Shown here: piece after piece, positions 55,465 to 63,620 of the stretch | Numbering within the stretch: the first letter of the stretch is position 1 | Layout: each line of letters starts with the position of its first letter | DNA from: Pseudomonas oryzihabitans | GTDB lineage: Bacteria > Pseudomonadota > Gammaproteobacteria > Pseudomonadales > Pseudomonadaceae | Direction: 5' to 3' | Length of the DNA stretch: 64,000 bases | Assembly (NCBI RefSeq): GCF_014522265.1 | Contig: NZ_CP017024.1 | Location: 2,446,001-2,510,000 of the forward strand | Notes under the pieces: model-generated | Database searches by the model: none | Told to the model about the DNA's origin: nothing | What the model saw: only the letters and a program-made list of their open reading frames with translations | Program-made: the position numbers and the translations under genes

Positions 55465-56661
55465 ATGCTGACGGAAAAGCAGATCCGCGCACTCAAGCCG
55501 CGAGAGAAGGAGTACTCGGTTTCAGACGGCCGCACTGCCCGGGGCGAGGGTGTCCTGGTGCTCCGGGTGCGGCCCAATGGCTCCAAGGAGTTCTATTACC
55601 AGCGCCGGATCGGCGAGCAGAAGAGCAAGCGCAAGCTGGGTAACTGGCCGGCATTGACGCTGACGGATGCGCGCGATCGCTGCCGGGACGAAAAGGAGCT
55701 GGTGGCGGCCGCTGGCACTTTCCAGGAGCTGCTGGATTCGTATCTGGCGAAGCTGGAAGGGGAGGGGGCGGCCTCGGCTGGTAATGTGGCCTGGTCGTTT
55801 CGGCATTACGTCTGCGAGCCATTCCCGGGACTGGTGAAGCGGCCGGCATCGCTGATCGGTCCTGCGGACATTCGGGACATCATCAGCCGGATGATCGATA
55901 ACGGCGTCACTACCTACTGCAACCGAGTGCGATCGCAGCTGCACGCAGCGTTCCAGGCGGGACTTGAGCAGGAATACAACCCGCGTAGCTATCTGCAGGT
56001 GAAGGTGCGCTTCGGCCTGCAGAGCAATCCAGTGGCCAGCATCCCAGTGCAAGAGGACTGGGAGCAGCCTGGAGACCGGGCGTTGTCGAAGGTCGAACTC
56101 CGGACGCTCTGGCAGCTGCTGCCGGAGAAGTTGTCTCTTACCACCGCCGAGCTGCTCCGCTTCCTCATCGCCGCCGGAGGTCAGCGGCCGGAGCAGCTGC
56201 TCGCGTCTGATCGATCGATGTACCACGACGACCACCTGGTGATTCGCAGCGCGAAGGGCCGGGTCCAGGGGGAGCGGCAGTTGCACGTGGTGCCGTTCAA
56301 CGAGCCGATGCGTCAGGTGCTGCACACGATGGACGAGATCGATGAGCAGAGTACCTATCCGTTCCAGGGCCGGGTCCTGGGCCAGCCGCTCAACGTGCAG
56401 TCACTGTCCAGGGCGGTGACAAAGCTCTATCAGCGGCATGAGAAGGCATTCGCCGGGCCGTTCACGCTGCGCGACCTGCGACGGACCTGCAAGACGCTGA
56501 TGGCCAGCGCCGGGCTGAGCAAGGAGTTGCGGGACCGGATCCAAGGGCACGCCTTTAACGACGTATCGTCGAAGCACTATGACCGCTATGACTACTTCGA
56601 GGAAAAGCGGGCCGGTCTGCAGGTGTGGGCTGAGTGGTTGGAGCGGAACGTCAGCAAGTAA
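55465..56661 (+). CDS. int: Tyrosine recombinase (P4-type prophage integrase)
   Basis: 398 residues. N-terminal DUF4102-type arm-binding domain (MLTEKQIRALKPREKEYSVSDG), SAM-like core domain (85-175), catalytic domain: R241 (GGQRPEQLL), box II RDLRRT with R339 but Arg336 where most P4-type enzymes have His, H362 (QGHA) and nucleophile Tyr at 372/375. Catalyses integration/excision at tRNA-Gly. ATG 55465 chosen; the open frame runs back almost to the att site. Convergent with the early operon. Confidence 0.9.
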   Translation: MLTEKQIRALKPREKEYSVSDGRTARGEGVLVLRVRPNGSKEFYYQRRIGEQKSKRKLGNWPALTLTDARDRCRDEKELVAAAGTFQELLDSYLAKLEGEGAASAGNVAWSFRHYVCEPFPGLVKRPASLIGPADIRDIISRMIDNGVTTYCNRVRSQLHAAFQAGLEQEYNPRSYLQVKVRFGLQSNPVASIPVQEDWEQPGDRALSKVELRTLWQLLPEKLSLTTAELLRFLIAAGGQRPEQLLASDRSMYHDDHLVIRSAKGRVQGERQLHVVPFNEPMRQVLHTMDEIDEQSTYPFQGRVLGQPLNVQSLSRAVTKLYQRHEKAFAGPFTLRDLRRTCKTLMASAGLSKELRDRIQGHAFNDVSSKHYDRYDYFEEKRAGLQVWAEWLERNVSK

Positions 56662-56663
56662 AA

Positions 56664-56683
56664 GGGGCTGCTCACGCAGCCCC
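56664..56683. terminator. Convergent terminator between int and the early operon
   Basis: GGGGCTGC (56664-56671) / GCAGCCCC (56676-56683), loop TCAC. Leftward it is followed by TTTTAC. The alpA-like stop codon lies in the loop. Confidence 0.75.
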
Positions 56684-56875
56684 GCCTTGCCATCTCATCG
56701 GGTCGCTCTGCCATCCGGCAATGGCCGACTCACGCCAGCCGACCCGACCAGGGGTAATGTTGACCGGCGGCGGAAACTGGCTGGCCTTCACCAGTCGCCA
56801 GATGGTGGCGCGCGAGAGAGAGGTCACCGCGACCACCTCTTCCTCGCGCAGAAATCTATCCAGCTTGCTGGCCAT
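56672..56875 (-). CDS. AlpA-family (MerR-like HTH) excisionase/regulator
   Basis: 67 residues. Winged-helix start FLREEEVVAVTSLSRATIWRLVKASQFPPPV, then GRVGWRESAIAGWQ, the AlpA signature. AlpA proteins activate integrase or act as excisionases. ATG 56875 follows GAGGAAGAG; overlaps the preceding gene by 20 bp. Last gene of the early operon and adjacent to int, consistent with an excisionase role. Confidence 0.85.
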   Translation of the reverse strand: MASKLDRFLREEEVVAVTSLSRATIWRLVKASQFPPPVNITPGRVGWRESAIAGWQSDPMRWQGGAA

Positions 56876-57065
56876 TGGTCTCTTCCTCACGTAGGCGCCG
56901 GTACTGACGGCGCATCTCTTGAATCAGGTTCTCAGCCGCGGCAGCGCCGCGATGCTTGGTGATGGTTGCCCGCAACTCTTGGACCCGCTCGGGCGAACTG
57001 TAGCCCTTACCGATCCAGGCGCGCGCCTCGGCCTCGAGGAGCTGTTGGACGTCCTCGATCGGCAT
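56856..57065 (-). CDS. Small phage protein of unknown function
   Basis: 69 residues, highly charged and helical (EDVQQLLEAEARAWIG ... EMRRQYRRLREEETN). Not recognised. Kept because it overlaps both neighbours by short operon-type overlaps (1 bp with the exonuclease gene, 20 bp with alpA) and its codon usage matches them. Confidence 0.65.
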   Translation of the reverse strand: MPIEDVQQLLEAEARAWIGKGYSSPERVQELRATITKHRGAAAAENLIQEMRRQYRRLREEETNGQQAG

Positions 57066-57736
57066 TACCTGACCTGCTGATCAGTGGGCTGCTGGTAGGA
57101 ATGCTCCAGCGATGCCACTCGGCTGGCTTCGGCCTTGGCGCAGTCCAAGCGGAGGGCATGGACGGACAAGGCCTGGATCAGCTGGTGGGCTTCGTGGCGG
57201 GCGTCGTGCAGGGCGTGGTGGCGGATGCCCTCGAAGTCGCGCAGCTTGGCGGCGGGGTACAGGTCCAGCAGGGTCCGCAGATCTCGCTCCTCACGGTGGT
57301 GCCAGGGCACCAGGTTGTCGCCGATACGGTAGGCGTTGCCCAAAATGATGCAGTCGAAACTTGGGCTGTTGCCCCAGATCCGCCGTTCCACGTCGGCGAG
57401 ATAGCCGTCCTGGTCGGCTTTAGGCGTCGATTGCTGCAGCAGCCAGGCGGAGAAGAGCAGCAGCGCGGCCCGGATGTCGTCCCGATCGCGGCTGCCGTCG
57501 ATCTCGGCCCGGGCCTCGGGCGACTGCTGCCACCACCATTCGATGGTTTCGCTGTCAGGCACGGCGCCGCGGGCGATGGCGGATTCCAGGTCGACGCGGC
57601 TGTAGAACTCGCCGGCGATCGCCGCGGTGGCGGTGCCGGCACCGGTCACGGCAACGGCGCCGATGGACAGGATCGGGGCGTTGTTGCACTGGCCGAGGGT
57701 TTCCAGGTCGATGACGATGTCGATGCGGTGCTTCAT
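57065..57736 (-). CDS. Phage DEDDh-type 3'-5' exonuclease
   Basis: 223 residues. ExoI motif IDLETLG (D10, E12), internal FDCIILGNAYRIGDNLVPWHHREERD (ExoII region with the metal Asp) and the ExoIII His-Asp in HHALHDARHEA. Resembles the phage DexA/Rv2179c-like exonuclease group and likely trims single strands in phage DNA replication or recombination. Start overlaps the upstream small gene (ATGA). Confidence 0.8.
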   Translation of the reverse strand: MKHRIDIVIDLETLGQCNNAPILSIGAVAVTGAGTATAAIAGEFYSRVDLESAIARGAVPDSETIEWWWQQSPEARAEIDGSRDRDDIRAALLLFSAWLLQQSTPKADQDGYLADVERRIWGNSPSFDCIILGNAYRIGDNLVPWHHREERDLRTLLDLYPAAKLRDFEGIRHHALHDARHEAHQLIQALSVHALRLDCAKAEASRVASLEHSYQQPTDQQVR

Positions 57737-57993
57737 GCGCTTGCTCCGGTGTGCTGCTGGGCCGGCTTGGCCAGGGTGGTTTCGATGACCTCGGCGTCCT
57801 CGGCGGTCAGGGCGCCGAGGGTGTTGGCCATGCTGGCCAGGGCGAGGAGGTGGATGCGATCGCCGCTGGAGCGGCTGACCTGGTAGCGGATGACCGCCTC
57901 GCCCAGCAGGGCGGTGGCCTGGCAGCGTTGCACCAGGGCCGGGTGGAGCGTGATAGGCTGAGCATTGCTACTGCGCTGGTTTACGTTAGGCAT
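57733..57993 (-). CDS. Small phage protein of unknown function
   Basis: 86 residues (MPNVNQRSSNAQ start, helical HLLALASMANTLGALTAEDAEVIETTL). Not recognised. ATG 57993 follows GGAGAAACATC; nearly the same leader precedes the gene at 61918. Overlaps the exonuclease start by 4 bp. About 128 bp upstream to the next gene shows nothing recognisable. Confidence 0.65.
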   Translation of the reverse strand: MPNVNQRSSNAQPITLHPALVQRCQATALLGEAVIRYQVSRSSGDRIHLLALASMANTLGALTAEDAEVIETTLAKPAQQHTGASA

Positions 57994-58121
57994 GATGTTT
58001 CTCCAGTGGTGGTGGTCGGCCTGGGCGAGTTGGCGCTCCCCAGGCCTCTTTCTTTCCGGCGTCCCTTCAGCGGATCCGGACCTTCTCTCCTCGATCACGA
58101 ACAGTTGGGCGCTCCCGGCCC

Positions 58122-58712
58122 TCAAGCTGCCTCCCGGTTGTAGTCGCGGCGGGCGGCGTCGTAGTGGCTGGGCAGGATCTCCTCCGCACCGTCGATCCAG
58201 CCAGCGCTGGGCTTGCCTGCGGCGACGTTGGCCAGGTGCTTGTCCTGGTCGATGCAGAAGCCCAGGCAGAAGTAGGCTGAGCCGTGCTGGGTGAAGAACA
58301 GGCCGCCGCTGAGCAGCAGGTTGCCGGTGTTCACGCCCAGGCGATCCCAGAACGCATGCACGTCGAGCGACGCCGGGCAGTGCTCCTGCCACAGCTGGAC
58401 CAGACGCTGGTGCTCGACCTGGAGGGCTTCGCGCTCCGCCTTGGGCATGCCCTTGGCCGTCTTCGGCTTGACGCGCAGGCGACGGAAGCCCCACTGATCA
58501 GGTCGGCACCAGTGGACGTCCAGCTCCTGGCCTCCCTTGAGCTTTATGCCGCCGGGCATGACGTCGGTCGTGGAGCGCAGCAGGGCGACCTCACCGCGGA
58601 AAGCCTCGCCCAGACGATCAGCAGCGAGCCGCAGGGCTTGGCGCTGGTTGAAGCAGTCCTGGACGATGGCGACGACTGCAGGGTCTGTGGAGCGGTAGTG
58701 GTATTGCTGCAT
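58122..58712 (-). CDS. Phage protein of unknown function
   Basis: 196 residues, soluble. No domain recognised. The middle contains GFRRLRVKPKTAKGMPKAE (basic) and the C-terminal half FWDRLGVNTGNLLLSGGLFFTQHGSAYFCLGFCID. Located 25 bp after the primase-helicase stop in the same operon, so a replication accessory role is possible. Ribosome site AGGAGAG before ATG 58712. Confidence 0.65.
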   Translation of the reverse strand: MQQYHYRSTDPAVVAIVQDCFNQRQALRLAADRLGEAFRGEVALLRSTTDVMPGGIKLKGGQELDVHWCRPDQWGFRRLRVKPKTAKGMPKAEREALQVEHQRLVQLWQEHCPASLDVHAFWDRLGVNTGNLLLSGGLFFTQHGSAYFCLGFCIDQDKHLANVAAGKPSAGWIDGAEEILPSHYDAARRDYNREAA

Positions 58713-58737
58713 GGTGTCTCTCCTTGGGGGGGGCAGA

Positions 58738-61455
58738 TCAGGGCTTGAAGTGCCAGCACTTCACGTTGGGTTCTTTCTTCTCGCTCAGGGGGTTGCGCAG
58801 CATTTCGCGGGTGCGAATCGCGCTGGACGTGGAAACGTTGATGCCCAGGAGCTTGTGCCGGCGGCAGTCGGGCAGCATGCGGCGCAGGGTGTTGAGGTCC
58901 GGGATCTTCTGCTTGAACTCAGCGGCCTTCTCAGCGAACTGGTTGAGGTTGATGGCGATGAGGTCGTCGGGCTTCTTGGCGTGATTGACCATGGCGTGGT
59001 CGCCGCGCGATTCCAGGTAGTCGTACACGGCCCAGAATTCGTCCAGCTCGGCTGGATCGGCGCTGATCGCGCTCTGGCGCTCCATGGCCATCTGCAGCAG
59101 CTGCTGATCACAGGCAGCCAGGTGGGTCTCGCTCAGCGGCAGGATCAGGGCCAGGCAGTCCACCAGGGCCAGGATCATGGCGTGGTTCTTCACCACCCGG
59201 GCCGAGCGCAGGGCGCTCATCTTGCGCAGCCGCTGACGGTGGTGCGGGTAGCGCTCGGCGAATAGGGCCATGACCTGGGGCTCGGCCTTGATGGCCTTGA
59301 CCAGGAAGTGGCTCAGCTCCTCGATCTCCATCAGGTTGATGGCGTCCGCGGCCGCGCTGCTGGCCTCGGTGATCTTGGGCTTGGTGAAGTGCAGCTTCAC
59401 GATCCGCGAGAGGATGGCTTCGTGGCCCGTCACCGGCGCGTTCTGGCTGATGACGATGGTCCCGCGGAAAGGCGGCTCGTAGGTTTCGTTGGTGTTGTTC
59501 TTGACGCCGCGGGTCCGCAGCAGACCGCCGCCGAAGAAGTCCTTCAGCTCGTCCCAGTCAAAGCTCTTGGTGTTGGCGGCATCGCTGTTGCGGTCGCCCT
59601 CGAGGAGCACGACCGGCATGCCGGCAACCTGGCCCATGGCGCGGCTGCGGCCAGAGGCCGAGCCCTTGGTCGGGTCGAAACCTTCGTAGTTTCGGCCGAA
59701 CAGCTTCCAGATGAAGACCAGTAGGGTGGACTTGCCGGCGTCGGGCTCGCCAGTCACTTCCAGGAAGGGAAAGCTCTCGTATTGGCCGCGGATCTGCTCG
59801 GCGAACAGGGAGCCGAACCAGTAGGTGAGGGTGATCAGGCCCTTGGCACCGAAGCATAGCCAGAGCTTGGGCAACCAGTCTTCGCGGTAGCCGGTGCTAT
59901 CGGGCTGCGCCTTGATCTTCAACAGCGACGGGGACTTCACCCGGCGCTTGCCCAGCTCGAAGTAGTCCTCGCTGTTGGCCTTGACCACGTTGCCGTTGTG
60001 GCAGGCGATGTCGTTGAAGATGTAGGCCTGGTGGTCCTTGCTGTAGCCCATGAAGTCGATGGTCTCGACGGTCTTCACGCCCTCGGTTTGGGTGATGACG
60101 ATCTGGTCCAGGTGCTTCTGGGTGCCGAGCCAGGTGGCGCCGGCGTGCAAGAGCTTGGCCTTGAATTCACCGCTCGAGGCCATCTGCTTGGGCGTGAAGG
60201 CCAGCTTCTCGGCCGGGCCGTCGTGGGGCGGGTTGACGCGGAGGTAGTACCAGGCCTCACCGGTGGATTCGCTGATCTGCTTGTAGAGGGTCTCGAAGTT
60301 GCAGTTGGCCAGCAACTTGAGCGAGCAGACGTTCTCCAGGGCGCGGCGGCGGGCGCTGTTCTCGTTGAGCATCCGGTCCTCGGGCTCGTCGCTGTCCAGG
60401 ATGGCGCGCTGCTCTTCGTCCAGCTTGCTGAGGTCGAACTTGGCCCAGTACATGCGGTTGCCGAAGTCGAAGTAGAACTCGCTGCTCGCTTCCTCGAAGC
60501 CGTAGATCCGCAGCGCCTTCTCCTTGGGGGAGTCGGCCAGCAGCAGGGTGCCTTGGTGGTGGGCGATCTCCAGGTCTCGCTCAATGCGGTCTTTGCGCTT
60601 GTCCTCTTTCTCGAACATCCAGCGCTGGTGCAGATCGTTCCAGTCGACCTTGCGGCCACCTGGTTGCGGAATCTGAGCGGCTTCCTGGTTGCGATAGCCG
60701 AGGTCCTTGGCCAGGCGTACCCACTTGCGGATGTTCTCCCTGGCGGTCGGCTCGTTATCCAGGGCCCAGACCAGTTTCGGCAGCTTGGGGCCGCGGGTAC
60801 GGGCCAGCTCCTTGAGGGCTTCCTCAGGGAAGGGCGCGCTCGACATCATGGAGACGGCCGGGATGCCGTGATGCAGCAGGGCGATGGCGTCGAAGATCCC
60901 CTCGACGATCCACAGCTCCTGGACCAGCAGCAGGTCAACGGTCGGCGGCACCCAGAGCTTGCCCTTGTAGCTCCAGGCCGGCTTGAAGCGGGCTTTCTTG
61001 CTACCGAAGCGATTCGGGCGATCGATCAGCCGTTCCCAGTAGCCGCCGGCGGGCATTTCGAAGCGCACGGTGGCCGAGCCGATGTCGAGGTCGCGGTCCC
61101 AGTAGTTCTCCTGGGTGTACCAGCCTTTGATCAAGCCCAGATCGAAGCCGCGGGCGAACTGGAGGTAGCCATCGGCACTAGCGGCCGGGGCGTCGTTGGT
61201 GGGCTTGAAGCGCTCGGACCAGTCCTCGAACAGGTCGCTATAGAGCTCCTTGACGTGCCAGGTCTGGCCACACTTCGCCTCGCGGCCGCACTTCACCACC
61301 CAGGGATTGGCGTGGCTGGTGAAGAGCTCGGTCTTGTGGCACGCCGGGCAGGTGCCCTTGCGCATGTAGTCCGTGCCGTTGATGTGCCGCAGGCCGAGGT
61401 CAGCCTCGAGGCGCTGCAGCACGTCGGCGCGGAGCTGGTGATCCATTTGGTACAT
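58738..61455 (-). CDS. Phage primase-helicase (zinc ribbon, Toprim, P-loop)
   Basis: 905 residues. N-terminal zinc ribbon with C36, C39, C56, C62 (CPACHKTE ... KCGREAKC). Toprim-like segment WIVEGIFDAIAL (about 182-193) with the second acidic motif in WALDNEP. C-terminal ATPase with P-loop EVTGEPDAGKST near 571, Walker-B-like VVLLEGDRNSDAA and the sensor-type FRGTIVISQNAPVTG. This is the main replication enzyme of the element, making primers and unwinding at the fork; similar large fused proteins occur in phiCTX-like phages. Followed by an unknown 196-residue gene. Confidence 0.85.
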   Translation of the reverse strand: MYQMDHQLRADVLQRLEADLGLRHINGTDYMRKGTCPACHKTELFTSHANPWVVKCGREAKCGQTWHVKELYSDLFEDWSERFKPTNDAPAASADGYLQFARGFDLGLIKGWYTQENYWDRDLDIGSATVRFEMPAGGYWERLIDRPNRFGSKKARFKPAWSYKGKLWVPPTVDLLLVQELWIVEGIFDAIALLHHGIPAVSMMSSAPFPEEALKELARTRGPKLPKLVWALDNEPTARENIRKWVRLAKDLGYRNQEAAQIPQPGGRKVDWNDLHQRWMFEKEDKRKDRIERDLEIAHHQGTLLLADSPKEKALRIYGFEEASSEFYFDFGNRMYWAKFDLSKLDEEQRAILDSDEPEDRMLNENSARRRALENVCSLKLLANCNFETLYKQISESTGEAWYYLRVNPPHDGPAEKLAFTPKQMASSGEFKAKLLHAGATWLGTQKHLDQIVITQTEGVKTVETIDFMGYSKDHQAYIFNDIACHNGNVVKANSEDYFELGKRRVKSPSLLKIKAQPDSTGYREDWLPKLWLCFGAKGLITLTYWFGSLFAEQIRGQYESFPFLEVTGEPDAGKSTLLVFIWKLFGRNYEGFDPTKGSASGRSRAMGQVAGMPVVLLEGDRNSDAANTKSFDWDELKDFFGGGLLRTRGVKNNTNETYEPPFRGTIVISQNAPVTGHEAILSRIVKLHFTKPKITEASSAAADAINLMEIEELSHFLVKAIKAEPQVMALFAERYPHHRQRLRKMSALRSARVVKNHAMILALVDCLALILPLSETHLAACDQQLLQMAMERQSAISADPAELDEFWAVYDYLESRGDHAMVNHAKKPDDLIAINLNQFAEKAAEFKQKIPDLNTLRRMLPDCRRHKLLGINVSTSSAIRTREMLRNPLSEKKEPNVKCWHFKP

Positions 61456-61457
61456 GC

Positions 61458-61676
61458 TCAGAACTCCGCCGCGCGGCCGGTACCGAGGTCGCGCACCAGG
61501 CGCAGGTCACCGCCCTCATGGCGTTCGGCGTCGGTGGCCAGGATGTTCAAGGCGCGGGCGAGCTCGCGCAGCTCGGCAGGGGTCCAGAAGTCTTCCTTGC
61601 CCAGGGCGCCGTCATTGGAAACGACCAGGGGCTGGCCGGCGTTGCGGTGAAGGGTGACATCGAGCTGGCGGCGCAT
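61458..61676 (-). CDS. Small phage protein of unknown function
   Basis: 72 residues (MRRQLDVTLHRNAGQPL start; AELRELARALNILATDAERHEG helical). Not recognised. Ends 2 bp before the primase-helicase start and overlaps the upstream gene by 1 bp. Confidence 0.65.
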   Translation of the reverse strand: MRRQLDVTLHRNAGQPLVVSNDGALGKEDFWTPAELRELARALNILATDAERHEGGDLRLVRDLGTGRAAEF

Positions 61677-61918
61677 CAGTTGGCCTCCTGGGTGGCGAGC
61701 TGAGCGCGGATCAAGCGGGCGGTCTGGTCGGCGGCGAGCTGGGAGGGGAAGCGGCGGAGGATGGCGGCGCGGCGGTTGGTGAGGTCCTCGATACGCACGT
61801 AGCGGGGCTCACCCCAGTGCTGCTGGACGGTGTAGTCGGCTCGGCCTTGAAGCCAGCGGGCGAAGGCTTCGGCGGCTTCGGCCGGCAGCTCGAGGTGGAC
61901 GTTGAGGGTGTTCGGCAT
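61676..61918 (-). CDS. Small phage protein of unknown function
   Basis: 80 residues (MPNTLNVHLELPAEAAEAFARWLQ start, RRFPSQLAADQTARLIRAQL). Not recognised. ATG 61918 preceded by GAGAAACATC, almost identical to the leader at 57993. Confidence 0.65.
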   Translation of the reverse strand: MPNTLNVHLELPAEAAEAFARWLQGRADYTVQQHWGEPRYVRIEDLTNRRAAILRRFPSQLAADQTARLIRAQLATQEAN

Positions 61919-61992
61919 GATGTTTCTCGCTGCAAAAAGGCGCAGTTCACCCATACCCACGCAAGGCGGGCATGGATCAGGTATTCAGGGGC

Positions 61993-62352
61993 TTAGCGGG
62001 AGGCGTTCTGTCGCGTGCCGGGGTCTTCGTCGATCAGGGCGTCGAAGATCTCCACGACCGGAATGCAGTAGCGCAGGCCAGTGGCCGGGTTGACCAGGAC
62101 AACGACGTCGCCGGTGCTGGCATCGATGTCCAGGAAGCGGTGGCCCTTGAGGGCTTCGAGTTGATCACTGGCACGAGCGACCAAGCGCTCGGCGGTGTGC
62201 TGGGGCACGCCCATCAGCTGCAGGTGCGCGGCGGCGGCATCCTGCAGGGCCTGGCTGCGGCCGAGGTGCTTTGCTTCGTGGTTGCGCAGGTAGGCCAGGG
62301 CAGCAGCCTGCATGGTGTCGAGGTAGTCGGCGGGGTGGTTGGTGGTGGTCAC
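61993..62352 (-). CDS. Phage protein of unknown function
   Basis: 119 residues. Start GTG 62352 overlaps the Ogr-like stop (GTGA). Helical N-terminal half (HPADYLDTMQAAALAYLRNHEAKHLG) and a small C-terminal domain FLDIDASTGDVVVLVNPATGLRYCIPVVEIFDAL. Not recognised. Confidence 0.65.
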   Translation of the reverse strand: MTTTNHPADYLDTMQAAALAYLRNHEAKHLGRSQALQDAAAAHLQLMGVPQHTAERLVARASDQLEALKGHRFLDIDASTGDVVVLVNPATGLRYCIPVVEIFDALIDEDPGTRQNASR

Positions 62353-62708
62353 GATGCGATGTCCTCTCTGACGTGCTGCTGCTGGTCTTCCTCGATCTCG
62401 TCCTGGAGCAAACTCAGCTGCTCTTCGCGGATGACCAAGTTGTTCTCGTACACCTTCTGCGCCATGGCGTTGAGGTGGCTGGTGCTGGGTGGTAACTCGC
62501 AAGCCGGCGCATTCGGCAATCCACTTGGGCTGGCCAGGTGGGTCAGCTCGGTATGGGCGTAAAACGATGCGCTGCAGGGCGCGAAGTGACACTGGAATAC
62601 CTGCTGTCGCAGGAACACGTGGGCAAACCAGCTGGTCCGGCAGACCAGGGGCGCACCGCAGAAGCAGCACCAGAACTGCCCCTTCTTCTGTTTCTTGAAC
62701 AAAGCCAT
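62349..62708 (-). CDS. ogr: Ogr/Delta-like zinc-finger late gene activator
   Basis: 119 residues. The zinc-finger cysteines C14, C17, C40, C45 have the Ogr spacing (C-x2-C-x22-C-x4-C), in WCCFCGAPL ... VFQCHFAPCSASFYAHTELTH. P2 Ogr and P4 Delta activate late promoters by contacting RNA polymerase. This protein is longer than P2 Ogr (72), with a C-terminal helical tail of about 60 residues. Its place in the early operon differs from P2, where ogr is beyond the late genes. Confidence 0.8.
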   Translation of the reverse strand: MALFKKQKKGQFWCCFCGAPLVCRTSWFAHVFLRQQVFQCHFAPCSASFYAHTELTHLASPSGLPNAPACELPPSTSHLNAMAQKVYENNLVIREEQLSLLQDEIEEDQQQHVREDIAS

Positions 62709-62813
62709 CTATCTTCCCTGCCGCCTGTGGCGGCTCCGGCCTGGCCGGTTTCTGGCGCTCCGCGCCGACTACGTGCCCGCTGTCCTAGCAGGCTTTCAGG
62801 GTTCGCCGTCAGG

Positions 62814-63296
62814 CTAGTGTTTTGGGCCCGTTGCCTTGGCCGCGTGCAGCGTGATCACCGCCCAGACCTCTTCCTCGCGTGCCGCCATATGCCGGCGATG
62901 CGCGCCGAGGATCTGCTCGATCTCCTTCGCATCAATGACGCCGTCCTCGAGCGCCTGGCCGATGATCTGGTCCACCAGGCCACGCTTGACGGCGGTCTTC
63001 ACCGAGCGGGCGTAGAGGTCCAGGTTGTCCAGGTCGCCGATCTCGGCCTGGCGCACGAAAAAGCCGCCGTACTGATAGGCCAGGTAGTCCACCAGGTGGG
63101 TGGTGCCGGTCTCCTGCTCGAGCAGCAGGATCTGGGCGTCACTCAGCGGGCGGCAGCCGGCGGTCTCGTAGGCGTGGTTATCGAATTTTTTGAGCGGCAG
63201 GCCGAGGCGGGCTGCGGCGCATTCGCGACCACCGGGATATGCACAGATCACGGCACTGATGACCTGGCGGCGGGTTTCTAGGGCAGGGCGTTTCAT
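62814..63296 (-). CDS. YmfL/CII-like phage regulatory protein
   Basis: 160 residues. AVICAYPGGRECAAARLGLPLKKFDNHAYE and RPLSDAQILLLEQETGTTHLVDYLAYQYGGFFV match the YmfL (e14) / CP76 CII-like family, which have an N-terminal HTH and control lysogeny or replication. C-terminal half is helical. 29 bp after the Cro-like gene; the 105 bp downstream (62709-62813) shows nothing recognised. Confidence 0.82.
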   Translation of the reverse strand: MKRPALETRRQVISAVICAYPGGRECAAARLGLPLKKFDNHAYETAGCRPLSDAQILLLEQETGTTHLVDYLAYQYGGFFVRQAEIGDLDNLDLYARSVKTAVKRGLVDQIIGQALEDGVIDAKEIEQILGAHRRHMAAREEEVWAVITLHAAKATGPKH

Positions 63297-63325
63297 CTTC
63301 CAGTATCTCCCTGGGCCAGCTGGCC

Positions 63326-63553
63326 CTACAGTTGCGCCGCATTGGCAGTCGGGATCTCGCCCTGCTTGATACCGAGTAGAACTGCCGCACGGTGCGACTC
63401 GCCCCGGCGACCTTTCTTGCGGCCGTTGAGCAGGTCGCTGACCAGATTTTTATTTAGCGAATGGGTACGGCAGAACTCGGCTAGGGATATGCCCGCTCGG
63501 TCCAGCTTGGCGCGGGCTTGCTCAGGGGTAAGAGGGGCGGGCATAGTGTTCAT
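63326..63553 (-). CDS. Cro-like HTH DNA-binding protein
   Basis: 75 residues. HTH LDRAGISLAEFCRTHSLNKNLVSDLLNGRKKGRRGESHRAAVLLGIK. First gene of the leftward early operon; its start codon (63551-63553) lies in the first of three operator repeats. Likely opposes the divergent CI-like repressor. ATG at codon 4 (63544) is an alternative. Confidence 0.78.
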   Translation of the reverse strand: MNTMPAPLTPEQARAKLDRAGISLAEFCRTHSLNKNLVSDLLNGRKKGRRGESHRAAVLLGIKQGEIPTANAAQL

Positions 63554-63575
63554 CTGTGTTCAATCGTGTTCATTC
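63546..63575. promoter_or_regulatory. Triple 10-bp direct-repeat operator
   Basis: GTGTTCATCT, GTGTTCAATC, GTGTTCATTC in direct head-to-tail order, exactly one per helical turn, between the cro-like and repressor genes. P2-type repressors bind directly repeated operators, so this is the probable lysis-lysogeny switch. Confidence 0.65.
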
Positions 63576-63620
63576 GATGCTGATTATGCACCCGAGCGGA
63601 CGCATGTCAAAGGAATTTGT

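Noticed and set aside
63546..63575. CRISPR-like array
   Set aside because: Three 10-bp units without spacers; fits an operator. No CRISPR array or cas gene was seen anywhere in the window.
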